The position numbers were made by a program, and so were the translations under genes. A DNA stretch of 64,000 nucleotides from Cytidiella melzeri (taxonomy: Eukaryota > Basidiomycota > Agaricomycetes > Polyporales > Irpicaceae), in contig JABYQR010000011.1 of NCBI GenBank assembly GCA_022592445.1, positions 239,233 through 303,232 of the forward strand, in the 5' to 3' direction. Under the pieces are notes generated by a model. The model did no database searches and had not been told where the DNA came from. It saw only the letters and a list, made by a program, of their open reading frames with translations. Shown here in pieces: positions 1-10,756 of the stretch. The stretch's first letter is position 1; each line of letters begins with the position of its first letter.

Positions 1-1292
1 TGAGAGCTCCATGGGCTTCAACCAGCGCATCGTGAGAGGCCAGCGCTTCAAATTTGTTCGGGGCGGTCTTGAACTCCAGACCGGTGATTTTAGAGATCTC
101 AGCAGCCACCTTTACGTCGAATCCCTTCTTGGTGTTGAGACCCTAGCACGGAAGTTTGAATCACAGCCAGAGCGATATATCAGACGATGCTTACAGTTCC
201 GACGGCAGTACCGCCCTGAGCGAGCAAGCTCAATCTTGGAAGAACAGCCTCGACGCGCGCAATACCGTTCGTGAGCTGCTGGACGTAGCCACTGAATTCC
301 TGCCCGAGAGTCAAAGGTGTCGCGTCTTGAAGATGAGTTCGTCCAATCTTGATAATGTGCTCGAAAGCCTTGGACTTCTGCTCGAGAGCATCCCGGAGCT
401 CTGTGAGAGCAGGAATTAGAGATCGCTGAATTTCGGTGGCGGCAGCCACGTGCATGGCTGTTGGGAATCTATCATAATACCAATGCATATGAGTCCCTAG
501 TCTGAAACAGTAAACATCGCGAACGTACGTGTCATTGCTACTCTGGCTCATGTTGACGTGATCGTTGGGGTGAACAGGCTTCTTCGAACCAAGCTCTCCC
601 CCAAGTATCTCGATGGCCCGGTTGGAAATCACCTACCGCGAATCGTCTGAATCAGCTACGCTCACTTGTGAAGATGAGCAATCGTACCTCGTTTACGTTC
701 ATGTTGCTCTGCGTCCCACTACCAGTCTGGAAAACAACGAGAGGGAAGTGGTCGTGGAGCTTGCCCGAGATGACTTCATCTGCGGCGGATTGAATTGCTT
801 CGCCCAGTTTAGGGTCTAGCCCGTAGGTAACGTTCACGACAGATGCGGCCTTCTTGAGCACACCGAACGCCTTGATTAGAGGCGGGGGAAGTCGCTCAGT
901 AGGACCACCAATGTCGAAGTTCTGCAGAGATCTACGGCAAGAGAATCAAGTTATCCAGATAGTGTGGGCAGTTGATGAAAGCCATACCGTTGTGTCTGCG
1001 CACCCCAGTAACGGTCTGCAGGAACCTGAAGCTCACCGAAGGTGTCGCGCTCACTGCGGAACTTCTGGTCGGACTGTTGGGTCAACGTTAGACGATGGTG
1101 AAGGCCGAATCAAAATTTCGAGCGTACCATCGTGAAAGCAGATGAGGAGAATAATCTGTGACCGAAACGACTCGGAGCCAGCTGCATATATACCCAATTC
1201 CGTCCGCGTATCACATGAGCAATGTTGTCATAGCCTGTTCGAGATGCCCTGCGACTCACCAAATTGTTGCGAGAGAGCCTCACGGCGGCCAT
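1..1292 (-). CDS. FUM1: Fumarate hydratase, class II (N-terminal part; 3' end lies outside the window)
   Basis: Interconverts fumarate and malate in the TCA cycle and, in its cytosolic form, in fumarate recycling. Visible family signatures are [13 protein letters not shown], the [15 protein letters not shown] block and [17 protein letters not shown], all diagnostic of class II fumarases. The first exon (1260-1292) and second exon (1128-1181) encode a short basic, serine-rich leader ([11 protein letters not shown] then a segment ending LFSSSAFTM), which looks like a mitochondrial presequence. The conserved enzyme begins in the third exon (988-1073) with [19 protein letters not shown]. Splice phases join in frame (GTGAGT..CAG, then GTACGC..CAG with a CTAAC branch site). 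The last codon of exon 2 is an ATG (1128-1130) just before the mature enzyme, so a shorter cytosolic form could start there. The gene continues left of base 1, so the active-site signature GSSxMPxKxNP is not visible. Divergent from PEX11. Confidence 0.95.
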
Positions 1293-1755
1293 AGCGAGTG
1301 TAGCTAGTACTGCTGAGTGAAAAGGTGAAGGGAGGAGGGTAACGTTGGTCGAAGAGGTGAACGTGCTGAGCGCGACCGACATAAATTCCTCGCGGCATCG
1401 ACGTTAGTACGGCGGCTCTAACCGGGCTCGACCCCGAAATCATCCGCTCTTGCTGTTTCGAATATAGAGCGTACATTCTTCATGAAGCAGTATTATACCT
1501 GCTGAGTGAGGTCCTCGGTGTCAGATATGTTCAGCTCAACATGAACAACGCACTGAGGTGTTTGAATTTGTCTCGCGCCTCAGCGTAATGTCATATTCGG
1601 GCATAAGGTGTATTTACATGTGATTACTGCTGTTAACTTAAGCGGGGGAGGTAAAGCTCTGGCCACTTTCACTGTAAAGACCGTACTACCCCTTTCTCGA
1701 ACTCATTACTCTCCTAACATCTTCCAGGACCAAACCGCAATTCGAACGGGGGAAA
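1293..1755. promoter_or_regulatory. Divergent promoter region between FUM1 and PEX11
   Basis: This 463-bp stretch lies between two divergent start codons and should hold both promoters and both 5' leaders. I see no conserved ORF, RNA gene or repeat in it, and no clear TATA box. Confidence 0.5.
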
Positions 1756-2822
1756 ATGGCTACAATCGCTCAGCAAGTCGTATTTCATCCTACAGTATCG
1801 CAGTCCCTCAAAGTCTGGAGTACCACGCTGGGTAGGGACAAGGCGCGCCTCAGATCTCTCACTCATGACTTTAGCTTTACTCACAGTCTCGCATTTTACG
1901 CGTTGCCTAGACATATCGAGCCGTGCAATACTTCGCTCGCTTCCTTGCATGGTTCCTTCTTGCGCGAGGAAAAAAGGTTGATGCAGCAAGATGGAATGCA
2001 CTTAAAAATCATCTGGCTTTAGGCAGGAAATGTACGTCGTCTGACTGACGTTGTTTGCACTATGCTGACCCTGCCGTTGCTCCAGTAATGCGTTTGGGCA
2101 AGCCCATGGAGCACCTTCAGGCAGCATTGAAGGCCGCTTCTGGCTCAGGTCATGCCGCGGAGCAGCTCACCACCATAGGCAGACAACTTGGATACTTTGG
2201 ATATCTGGCCCATGACGCTGTCGTTTGGGTATGTTCTCATGCTCTCGCCTCGCTGGCAGTTATTGATGCTCCTGGACAGGCTAATGCGGTCAAGTTTTAC
2301 AACTTGAAACCCAGCACAGCGACAAGGGTGAACAAGCTTGCCAATCAGTTCTGGCTGGCGGGCATACTCTTCAGCATCAGCTTTGGATTACTCAAGGTGA
2401 GTACTTTGTCACTCTAAGCAACTCCTCTTACGCGCATGCCTAGTCCGGGAGGCTTTCGTCGGAGATAAAGGACCTGCAAAGTTCCAGTACCTGGTCCGAG
2501 AAGAGTCTCCAGACTGACAGTGCTTCCAAAGTACACTCGCTTCAGCTGTACGTACCAAGACATCTCAGTCGTTACAGCATACTGAGGTGAAGTTTCAGTG
2601 CCACTGCAGATATTCGATACCAATTCATTATTGACCTTCTCGATGTCTGGATTCCTGCCACCAACCTCGGCTATGTCAATCTGAACGACGGCGTTCTCGG
2701 TATATTTGGGTATGTGTAAATGGGCTTCTGAGCTAGGATATCACTCACGACCTCTGCGCAGACTGATCTCATCGCTCATGGCCCTTCGAACTCAGTGGAT
2801 CGCTGTTAACGGCAGGAAGTAG
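1756..2822 (+). CDS. PEX11: Peroxisomal membrane protein PEX11
   Basis: Drives peroxisome elongation and division at the peroxisomal membrane. Exon 1 gives MATIAQQVVFHPTVSQSLK..TTLGRDK. The next exon supplies YRAVQYFARFLAWFLL with KVDAARWNALKNHLALGRK, the amphipathic helix region typical of PEX11. A third gives MRLGKPMEHLQAALKAA through a hydrophobic stretch near FWLAGILFSISFGLLK. Later exons carry YQFIIDLLDVWIPA and GYVNLNDGVLGIFG, and the end is LISSLMALRTQWIAVNGRK before TAG at 2820-2822. Total is about 235 residues, normal for the family. The first intron is odd: keeping the conserved RDK-TYR junction needs a GC..AG intron (AAG then GCGCGC). The other introns are GT..AG. Convergent with CMC1, 206 bp apart. 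Confidence 0.93.
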
Positions 2823-3028
2823 TTCCTCGAGAACTCGAGAATTTCAATCGCAGTTGCGTGAAATAGCGTCCATTTCTTGGAGATGGCTGGAAGGATGTGC
2901 CCATTATGCTGTATGTACAATGATATACTTGAATGAAACGCTGTAAGCATGAGCGCCATCTCAAATGGTGTACACGATACGCGCAGATATTTGCTATGTA
3001 TGCATGTTTGTTAATGGAGAATGTCTGG

Positions 3029-3398
3029 TTATGACGGCCGCTGGCTTGCTTGCTGCTCGTTCCGTAACCTGAGATACTCTTGACGTGCGACTGACATTGG
3101 GCCCGCTCCGGTGCTGCATAAGTGGGGGTTCAGCAAGTCTACTGGTAAACCCAGACAATAGACTCACAACTCTAGCATACACTCTTGGACAGCTTTATAC
3201 TTTTCTTTGCAAGCCCAAGCGACTGTAATTGTCCGTCCTTCGGCACAGTCTGCGAAAGCTGAGGACACCTCAGAAGTTGTGTCAACAGTCTGCAAACGAA
3301 GATGACTTACCTTTGACTACGGGATCACACTCCTTCAATGCCCTGGCTTTGGTCGCCTTGATGAGAGCGTCCTCTTCCCTACGAGAAAGAGCATCCAT
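3029..3398 (-). CDS. CMC1: CMC1-type twin CX9C mitochondrial protein
   Basis: Intermembrane-space protein for copper delivery and cytochrome c oxidase assembly. Three exons (3311-3398, 3168-3258, 3029-3113) join in phase to 87 codons beginning MDALSRREEDALIKATKARA. Two CX9C motifs are visible: CDPVVKAFADC and CKEKYKAVQEC. This helix-loop-helix pattern is oxidised by the Mia40 relay in family members. The tail contains REYLRLRNEQ-like sequence (QEYLRLRNEQQ), typical of the CMC1 family C terminus, and TAA is at 3029-3031. The last exon can also be read in a second frame, but only the phase-2 splice restores the family tail. The gene is small and easily missed by ORF length filters. Divergent from the lipoyl synthase gene. 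Confidence 0.88.
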
Positions 3399-3603
3399 AT
3401 CGCAGGTCGCTGCGTAGAGCACAACGATCGCGAGCGCTGTTTACATGGACAATCCGGGCCCTAACACCCCGGTTAGGACCGACGGGATCCCGCCGTTTCC
3501 TATTTCGCGAGCTCCGCTCTTACCATAAGGTACAGGCCCATTGTATCCCCAGTCGAAGTTGGGCTATCACACAGACTCGCTTGTCCACTTACGACCACAA
3601 AGT
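3399..3603. promoter_or_regulatory. Short divergent promoter between CMC1 and lipoyl synthase, with dyad symmetries
   Basis: This 205-bp spacer separates two mitochondrial-function genes. It contains an inverted repeat CCTAAC (3460-3465) / GTTAGG (3472-3477) and, 6 bp further on, the 8-bp palindrome GGGATCCC (3484-3491). The dyads are seen directly. A role as a binding site shared by both genes is inference. Confidence 0.4.
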
Positions 3604-5094
3604 ATGCAGATGGCACAACCAAGGACGGCTGTCAGCTCTCTCCTTCGCTCATCTTCGTCGCGCATCATCTTGGCATCACCGTCACACGTACGCTGTCTTG
3701 CTACTCCGGCCTCAACACAGTCGACATTCAGCAGAACGCTCGATGATGGGCCTTCGTTCGATGAGTTTGTGTCTGACAACGTTCCTGAGAAGGTGATCCT
3801 AGGCAATACCTCTCAGTAAGTCATGACTACTATTGCAGCAGTTATCCTGACAAACAGCGCAGACCTCGGCTTCCTTCGTTCCTCAAGACCTCAATACCTA
3901 CCGGATCGTCCTTCACAAAAATTAAGAAGGATTTGCGAGGTCTCAAGCTTCATACCGTTTGCGAGGAAGCACGGTGTCCAAACATCGGTGACTGCTGGGG
4001 TGGAAAGGAGGGTGCGTCGGAGGAAGAAGGTCGGAGGGCAGCCACTGCGACCATCATGGTTCGTCTATACTTTTGGGTCATAGTGATTGCTCACGTCGCT
4101 GCTTTCTCCAGCTTATGGGAGACACATGCACGAGAGGCTGCAGGTTTTGTTCAGTGAAGACTTCGAGGGCGCCACCTCCCCTGGATCCTCATGAGCCGGA
4201 GCACACTGCCGAGGCTATAAGTCGTTGGGGACTGGGCTATATCGTATTGACGAGCGTAGACCGGGATGGTACGTTTCATCACTCTGAGCTGAGTAGAGCT
4301 AACCAATTCCTTCCGCAGACTTGGTAGACGGCGGTGCCCATCATTTCGCTGAGACTATCCAGAAGATAAAGCAAAAGTACGTGCGGCAATCATATGCACA
4401 TCCTGCATTGGCTGATACAAAGCGTTTGTAATCAGAGCACCTCACATTCTCGTCGAAGCTCTCACAGGAGACTTTGCTGGAAACTTGGAGCACGTCTCAC
4501 TTGTTGCCAAGTCCGGCCTCGATGTGTATGCTCACAATATCGAGACGGTTGAAACATTGACTCCATTCGTGCGAGATCGTCGTGCGACCTTCCGCCAAAG
4601 TATTGCGGTGCTGCAACGAGCGAAGCAAGAGGGTGTACGCGTGACGAAAACCAGCATGATGCTCGGAGTAGGCGAGAACGAAGAGCAGGTGATGGACGCG
4701 CTTAGAGGTACGATTCCGAATATGATGCCTCATTCATGCAGATTCACACTATCCATAGAGCTACGTAAAGTAGACGTTGACGTCGTGACCTTCGGCCAGT
4801 ACATGCGACCTACAAAGCGACATATGAAGGTCGATCGGTACGTCGAGCCTGCTGAATTCGACAAGTGGAAACAAGTCGCGGAGGATATGGGCTTCTTATA
4901 TGTGGCCAGCGGACCATTAGTGCGAAGCAGTTATAAGGTATGTTCTACAGTTATGCAGTTGACGTCGGCTTTTGAGTTCTGCGTAGGCTGGCGAATTCTT
5001 CATTGAGAATGTACTACGGGGCAAGGCCGCAGAGAGGAAGACAAAGACCCTCATTGCTGATCGTAGCCTTGATACACGGTCTCTTTCGTCATGA
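3604..5094 (+). CDS. LIP5: Lipoyl synthase, mitochondrial (radical SAM)
   Basis: Inserts two sulfur atoms into protein-bound octanoyl groups to make lipoate for pyruvate and 2-oxoglutarate dehydrogenases and the glycine cleavage system. The start [15 protein letters not shown] opens a basic, serine-rich mitochondrial presequence. A later exon carries [19 protein letters not shown] with the family CX4CX5C motif ([12 protein letters not shown]) for the auxiliary 4Fe-4S cluster. The next exon has CTRGCRFC, the CX3CX2C radical-SAM cluster, followed by [12 protein letters not shown] and [14 protein letters not shown]. Further exons give [15 protein letters not shown] and [12 protein letters not shown]. 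The final region has [15 protein letters not shown] and [17 protein letters not shown], ending in TGA at 5092-5094. All hallmark motifs are intact across about six introns. Confidence 0.95.
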
Positions 5095-5294
5095 CAGCCT
5101 TGAGCATTGATATTACAATACGCCTTGATTTAGCTGATTCATACTGAAGATGCACATGCATGCTATACGTATACTCTAAATGAACACCCAGTTGCTCATT
5201 ACCTGTCTACTGTATGAATCTATGCCTGGAGGAGTTGACAAGTCACAACAATAAGTGAGAAAGTGACCAGGGTCTATCCGGCCCGTTTGGGGAT

Positions 5295-5333
5295 GCGCGT
5301 ACGGTTGGCCCGGTGGGTCAGGTCAAAAATTTC
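5295..5333 (+). repeat. Left terminal inverted repeat
   Basis: Runs from GCGCGTACGG through CCGGTGGGTCAGGTC to AAAAATTTC. It matches the reverse complement of 13592-13629 with one substitution (GCGCG versus GCGCA) and one extra A in the A-run. Similarity fades on both sides. Confidence 0.7.
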
Positions 5334-5934
5334 ATCAAGACCGCCAGTGGCAAGCTCCGGGGTCCAAGTGTGACTATAACATCATGCACATGTTACTGTC
5401 ACATTCACGACTTTCAGTAGTTTGAGGCGCAGCCAGCCGTAACAAGCTATAACGTCTTCAACTTCTTCAAGCGCTCTATCAGCTTACGTGCTTCCACTTC
5501 CTTCAAGCGCTCCAGAACCTTCCGCCACCTGATGCCTTCTGCTTCCCTGCTCGCTGTCGGCCCACCCTCTCTGCCTGAAATGGCTCAGCAGCGCTGTTCC
5601 CCCCATATCCCGACTTCACCACGCTATTTATCGTTTATTGTCACAATATTCATTAATAATTACAATCTTGCTTCTCTCTCCGCAGGAACCATGCACGGTG
5701 CGTTCCTGGGAGGATTCGCAACATATGGTCGTGAACCAACATATCCCCCCTCCCCTAGCCGCATGGTGCCCGTTGTCGCCGTGGTAAAACAATCATGCTA
5801 CAGCCTATAAATATGGCTTTGCACAACCTACACAGCCTGAGACTCCAGCACCCATTGCAACCACCATCTAACTCGCCGCCATGCCCATTCACTCGCAGTT
5901 AGTGGTGCCGCCCCATGCTGCTCTTCCCATGGCC

Positions 5935-7403
5935 AACATGCGGAGGCCAACATCTCCCACTTCAACAAAATGCTACGCAAGGCGTCCACCCTCGTGTTGT
6001 TCGAACTAGAGGTCCTACCGCGCCTGGGTGAGATGTCCTAGTAAGTCAACAACGCTGTGTTTCTATTAGTTCTGCTAATGCTATTTGTTATTCAGCCCTA
6101 TTGACGAGGAGGGAGTTCTTGTTCCCTTAACATTTGAGGGACTCACTAGCTATGCCCGGACACATTCTTTTCTAGAGCACATATCGTGCTTCTGCCCTCT
6201 CCGTACCGGCATATTTGTTTCGCCCAAGGTCATCCGCCCTAAGGCCAACCCTACCAAGGTATTCATTGGGTGTTTCCAATGGACAGGTCCCGGCACAGGC
6301 TGTGGATATTTCAGTGAGTGCCTCTTTCCACCAACAACATTCACCTATGGTTAATTATGCATCAAAAGTGGACCTACAACAGTCCCTTAGTCACAACCTA
6401 CACCTGCAGTGGACGAAGATGTACAAACGCAAGGCCCTTGATCAAAGTAAGTACATCTGCTGCAGTTTACTTAGAGTTCACAGCTGATACAATATACTTG
6501 AGAACAAGTAACTGACACTCAGAACACGTATGCCGTGTTACATCGCGACTCAGCTGTCCCTCCTCTTCATCCCACTTGGGACACAAGTGTCAATGAAGGT
6601 ACACTTACCTGTTTACTACTGTCCGAACAAAATTAACCAACAATCAATACTACAGAGGCATTCGACAGAATGCTCGCTCAATCTGCAGAGCAGCCGGAAG
6701 TTGTCAACATGCCTTGCTTCAGCATTCCGCGCACCCCTGCCCAATCATCAATGCAAGCTGGCATGCCAGTCGCTGGCGAGGCCAATGACCAGATGTTCAT
6801 GGCTTGTAAGTTGTATAGAAACCACTGTCAGCTGATATTTACAATGACTTATTTGTCTCTCCGGGCTTTGTGTCGGAAACTCGCTGTTTGATTGAGCCCG
6901 TCACTGATCTATCCCTGACAACAATCCACTCTATGCCCACTCCCACCTGGGATGAGACCGTGAATGTCTTGCAGTTGCTCATATCCGATCCTAAGGGAGT
7001 TCCTTTCAAGAAGTTCATGCGTGTCATTGCCTCCTGTACCCGCTGCGACAACACACTTGGACTGTGTGCTTTTGAGGCACATTCATGTGTTGTAGAGGCA
7101 AAAGAGTGGGCTGACGTTGTACGGGAGGTTGAAAGATTGTTTCCCGCCTCACTGCTATCATCGACAGAGGACTTGCCACCGTCTTTGCCGCTATCATTGC
7201 CACCTTCCTCGCCTCCTAATGCATCCTCATCCCCTCCAATCACTCCCTCAAAGGTCATGCGCTCCTCACCATCTCCGGAGGTCACAGTAACTAGCAGCCT
7301 TGGTAAGTGCTTCTGCAAAACACTGGAGAGAAACAAGAAATGTGCGCGGGTGAAGCTGGAGATTGAAGACCCTGCCACAATCATCTTTGACGTAGACGCA
7401 TAG
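5935..7403 (+). CDS. Hypothetical multi-exon protein of the transposon-like block (5' end uncertain)
   Basis: I do not recognise a characterised family. One exon reads HFNKMLRKASTLVLFELEVL and is spliced in phase (GTAAGT..CAG) to an exon with PIDEEGVLVPLTFEGLTSYA and IGCFQWTGPGTG. Short exons follow, flanked by good GTGAGT/GTAAGT donors: NTYAVLHRDSAVPPLHPTW, then AFDRMLAQSAEQPEVVNMP. The last exon (about 6850-7403) contains WDETVNVLQLLISDPKGVP, a cysteine-rich stretch (CTRCDNTLGLC followed by EAHSC) that could bind zinc, and a Ser/Pro-rich tail ending IIFDVDA. The junction near 6810-6860 does not resolve into a clean intron, so the copy may be frameshifted. It probably belongs to the mobile block because it sits inside its inverted repeats. 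Confidence 0.45.
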
Positions 7404-7674
7404 CTGCCGGAGGACAGTAAGGTTGTTGGTGGGCTGCTTACTCCTCTTCTTGAAACTCGTCTCCAAACATATTGTAGCACAACTCGCACCAATGTACCCT
7501 TCACCCTGAGCACGTATACACAAAATGAAATACTTGCTTTCTTGTTATACTGCGGTCAGGTTCTTTGCTTGTTAGTTTGTCCAACCAAACCTCCTGTCAC
7601 ATCAGGTAAATAATCAAAATAAGATTGTACATTATATTGCAAAGCAACATGGAGGACAACGATGAAGCGCAAAG

Positions 7675-8385
7675 TCACATTGCAGCGGGTAATGCACGAC
7701 CTGAGAGTTCTCCAATGTTTGTCAGCATGTTCATCTTTGCAGCCTTCCTATGAGCCAACGTCCGGCGCCATTCTTGAGCAGTTTTAGGCAGGACTTTACC
7801 GTCCAGTATTGCCTTGCAATTGTTCACAAAGAACTGCTCATTTCTGGCACTCCAGTAGTCAAGGTCCACCCCCGATTGCGACCATGTCGTTACAGTTGGC
7901 CACCACATCTGATACGCAGTACCTGAAGGGCCATTCTCGGGATGTTCTGAGATGTAATCAGCATTGTGATTTATCCAAGAAACATGGTACTTACCCAGCA
8001 TGACCCTGTACACTCTGCAGATCACATCCTCTTGATGTGGCAATAATTCATTGTTCACATAGTCCAAGCCGTCTAGTCCACGATGGTTACTCCGTGATTG
8101 GAACCCACTTGGACCGTTGTATACCGCTGAATTGTCTGCATAGGCGTCATGGGCCAGTCGCCACAGCAAGCCGCCCCGTAACAAGGCAGCGCGACCCTGA
8201 ACGCTTTTGATGACCTCCTCTCGATATTCGAGGTAGTCCTCATAGTCTGCAATCTGAAGGCTGTCTGGGATCCGAGAGCTTCTCGGTTGCAGTGTTGTAC
8301 TATGCTCACCAATGTCCTGTATTTCTATGTCCAAAACATGCAACAAATATAATACTGACGAGCAAAGTAAAAGGTGTGCAAACAT
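7675..8385 (-). CDS. Hypothetical protein of a multicopy basidiomycete family (transposon block)
   Basis: Reads from MFAHLLLCSSVLYLLHVLD (a hydrophobic start that may be a signal segment or an intron read-through) to a stop at 7675-7677, at most 236 residues. Recognisable blocks are YLEYREEVIKSVQGRAALLR followed by GGLLWRLA, then a short glycine-rich stretch, HQEDVICRVYRVMLG, YQMWWPTVTTWSQSGVDL, DYWSARNEQFF and LPKTAQEWRRTL. From memory, a WWP..W..SG...YWS..-type block recurs in many uncharacterised multicopy Agaricomycete proteins. A GTAAGT donor after VMLG and an AG about 48 bp later suggest an in-frame intron around 7951-7998. Function is unknown, and a role in mobilisation is only a guess from location. 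Confidence 0.45.
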   Translation of the reverse strand: MFAHLLLCSSVLYLLHVLDIEIQDIGEHSTTLQPRSSRIPDSLQIADYEDYLEYREEVIKSVQGRAALLRGGLLWRLAHDAYADNSAVYNGPSGFQSRSNHRGLDGLDYVNNELLPHQEDVICRVYRVMLGKYHVSWINHNADYISEHPENGPSGTAYQMWWPTVTTWSQSGVDLDYWSARNEQFFVNNCKAILDGKVLPKTAQEWRRTLAHRKAAKMNMLTNIGELSGRALPAAM

Positions 8386-8470
8386 TATAAGTACTGCCCC
8401 TTTGACAACCAACACACGGTCAAAGCACAGTGAGCTTCAACCTTTACTCTGACATCAACAAAACAAGTAA

Positions 8471-10006
8471 GTGAAAAACATATCATATACATCCGTGGTT
8501 CACATGTACTCTTCAGTTTCCACACCAATGTCTCATCTGACCCTCATTGTGCGTGCTGAACCAAAAATGTTCTCGCGCCAGTACAAGTTGGATAACTTCT
8601 TGTGTCATGAATCTTGGCCCAAAGCTATTGCAACTGAGAACAACACAGACAGGGTCACACGAGCCAACCACAAACACACTAAAGTGGTTATCCGAAGCAA
8701 GATGCTGACAGACCACACAGGTCTATGGGTGAGTCACCGCTGATATGCAACTGCACTACAATTAACCCATATCGTCCTCAATTTGTAGCATGAGTTGCTG
8801 GGCAAGTGGACAGCTTGGTGTCTAGGAGACTACATGTTGTTTGAAACACGGTCAATACCTTCATCAAATACACTTACAAATGCCATGTGGTTGTCAATCA
8901 CGCTCCTACAGAGAAGCTGGATCTTGAAGGATTACGGTATTTACGTCAGGTTTCAAAAGATATGTGGGAGATGCGGGTGAGCATAGTCAAATCTGAGTGG
9001 ACTACAAACACTCACTGTGACCAAAGTCACACCCTACAAAGCAAGGTCTGTTTCATGATACATGCAAGCAAAGATACGACGTTGTATATGTGATTCACTC
9101 CTTGATGACCTGGATGCAAGTGATTCTGACAGTGACTGCGATGAGTCAGATGATGAGCATGATATTCAACATGTTCACGTACAGGTTTGATTTCATTCTA
9201 TCATACCCATGCCAATTCTTTAGCAATGAGACACAATTCACCATGAAGTGTGACCTTTGGAAGAAATCATTGGAGAACTTCTTCTACAGCAATGACACTG
9301 TTGGCAGTTACCAGTTCATAGATGTGAGTAGCAATTCTGTGTCTCTCAATCATCTTAGTAACCTTGGATTCACTGCGTGACATAGCAACTACTGCCACTT
9401 TGCGCGGCATGTCTTGACACTGTAACACAGATGAGGAAGATACAAAAATCTGTGTATAGCACAGATAAATGGCGACAAGTGATTGCTGTGAGTAAACTGT
9501 GAACCCACAGTGATTGATACTCACTTCATGAAAGACCACAGGGTTGTTACGCACATTGCTAGATTTGGCTGCTCCCGGTCAATTGTACCAGCTGTCACCT
9601 GCTATTATTGACACTTGTAGCATCGGTCTATGGCGAGACACATTGGGTGAGCTTGTGCATGCCTGGACACCTACCGAAGCATTCAAAATGGATGTTGTTG
9701 AAACACCTGCAGTGACGGTATGTGTATCCATCTCTCTCATAACACATTCTAAGTACATCTTGTACCGTGCAGGTGGACAACAGCCTCACCCCCTCCGGCA
9801 ATGCATTCATTGACATATTGCGACATCACCCCACACTTGTGCCTAATGTTGGCAATTGTCTTGCAGTGTTTTTTCTCAATGACGAGTCAAGTTTTGTGAA
9901 AAACTGGAAAGAGTGGTTGGTGTATGGTTTAGTAGGCGTGGGCTATCATGTGAGTTGTGTGAGATCTGTCATGGATGGCCTGACTAGCCCTCAATTTTCG
10001 CAATTT
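8471..10006 (+). pseudogene. Interrupted hypothetical gene of the transposon block, 5' portion
   Basis: Coding-like exons are separated by stretches I cannot join. One exon (about 8520-8728) includes MFSRQYKLDNFLCHESWPK and ends at GTGAGT. It is followed by HELLGKWTAWCLGDYMLFE (about 8789 onward), which soon loses the frame. Around 9550-9718 there is LDLAAPGQLYQLSPAIIDT and LGELVHAWTPTEAFK. This splices cleanly (GTATGT..CAG) to an exon with DNSLTPSGNAFIDILRHHP, PNVGNCLAVFFLNDES and WKEWLVYGLVGVGYH, ending at a GTGAGT donor near 9950. No family was recognised. The same strand, spacing and splice phases suggest it is the 5' part of the gene whose 3' part lies at 10757-13030, now split by inserts. 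Confidence 0.4.
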
Positions 10007-10218
10007 ACCTCTTGTTTTTATCTATAAAACTCCGGGCTGCAGCTCAGTTGCAACCTTCTCTGCACAAACTCTCTGCACACGTCTATTAAGCGCCCGTATC
10101 ACGTGGCTTAGATGCTCCACACGGTCACATTACTTGCTACTACGTCACACTGGCATGTGACTTAGCTTAAGTAAGACCACATGGCTACAGACACATGGCT
10201 CAGCCCATAGCTAGGGTT

Positions 10219-10640
10219 TGATGTCATAAATGACGTCCACATGGACTCCTTTTGTTCTTTCCCTATTGTTCTCTATATGGAAGGATGTTCTCACAGGTGT
10301 GGGAATGGAATACAATAGTTGGTCTCCTTTTAGATAGATTCTCTCACAAGTAGAGTTCTTGGCAAAGTCTAGACAATAGCTATTGTTCTTCTTTAGGTAG
10401 TTCTTTTGTTTCTCGTTCACACGGCTTCTTGCAAAGCCTGCCCTCAACATGGTCTGTGCGCAGGTTCCTGAAGTCTATATATACTGCTGCATGTACGCTC
10501 CTAGCCCCCCATCTCGACCTCTTGGTCTTTACTGGGCTAGGTAAGCCACCCCCTCTTGTACTATATAGCTGGTAGTACAAATACTAACTTGGTCTTTACT
10601 GGGCTAGACATCTGTATAAGATTTATAGCTGGTGAGAGTA
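10219..10640. repeat. LTR-like, TATA-containing non-coding insert with an internal duplication
   Basis: Non-coding sequence starting near TGATGTCATAAATGACGTCC, with TATATATA-like sequence at about 10476. Near its end is a diverged tandem duplication of about 67 bp: the 20-mer CTTGGTCTTTACTGGGCTAG occurs at 10521 and again at 10588, each followed about 25-35 bp later by TATAGCTGGT. Position inside a gene and promoter-like content suggest a solo LTR, but no paired LTR or target duplication is visible. Confidence 0.3.
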
Positions 10641-10756
10641 TTGTGCTTTACGCCTACCACCACCACTTCGTCAACATCCACTTCATGTCCCTGTCTGCCG
10701 CATCAAACCCCTGTCTCCGCGTCAAGATCATGTATTAACATAATCTTACCCTTGGC

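Noticed and set aside
5280..5340. Target-site duplication of the 5.3-13.6 kb block.
   Set aside because: Bases outside the two inverted repeats (..TGGGGA on the left, GGCAAGT.. on the right) do not match, so no duplication is claimed.
6839..7513. A 224-codon open frame on the minus strand.
   Set aside because: It is antisense to exons with better splice sites and has low-complexity Ser/Gly composition mirroring the plus-strand Ser/Pro tail.
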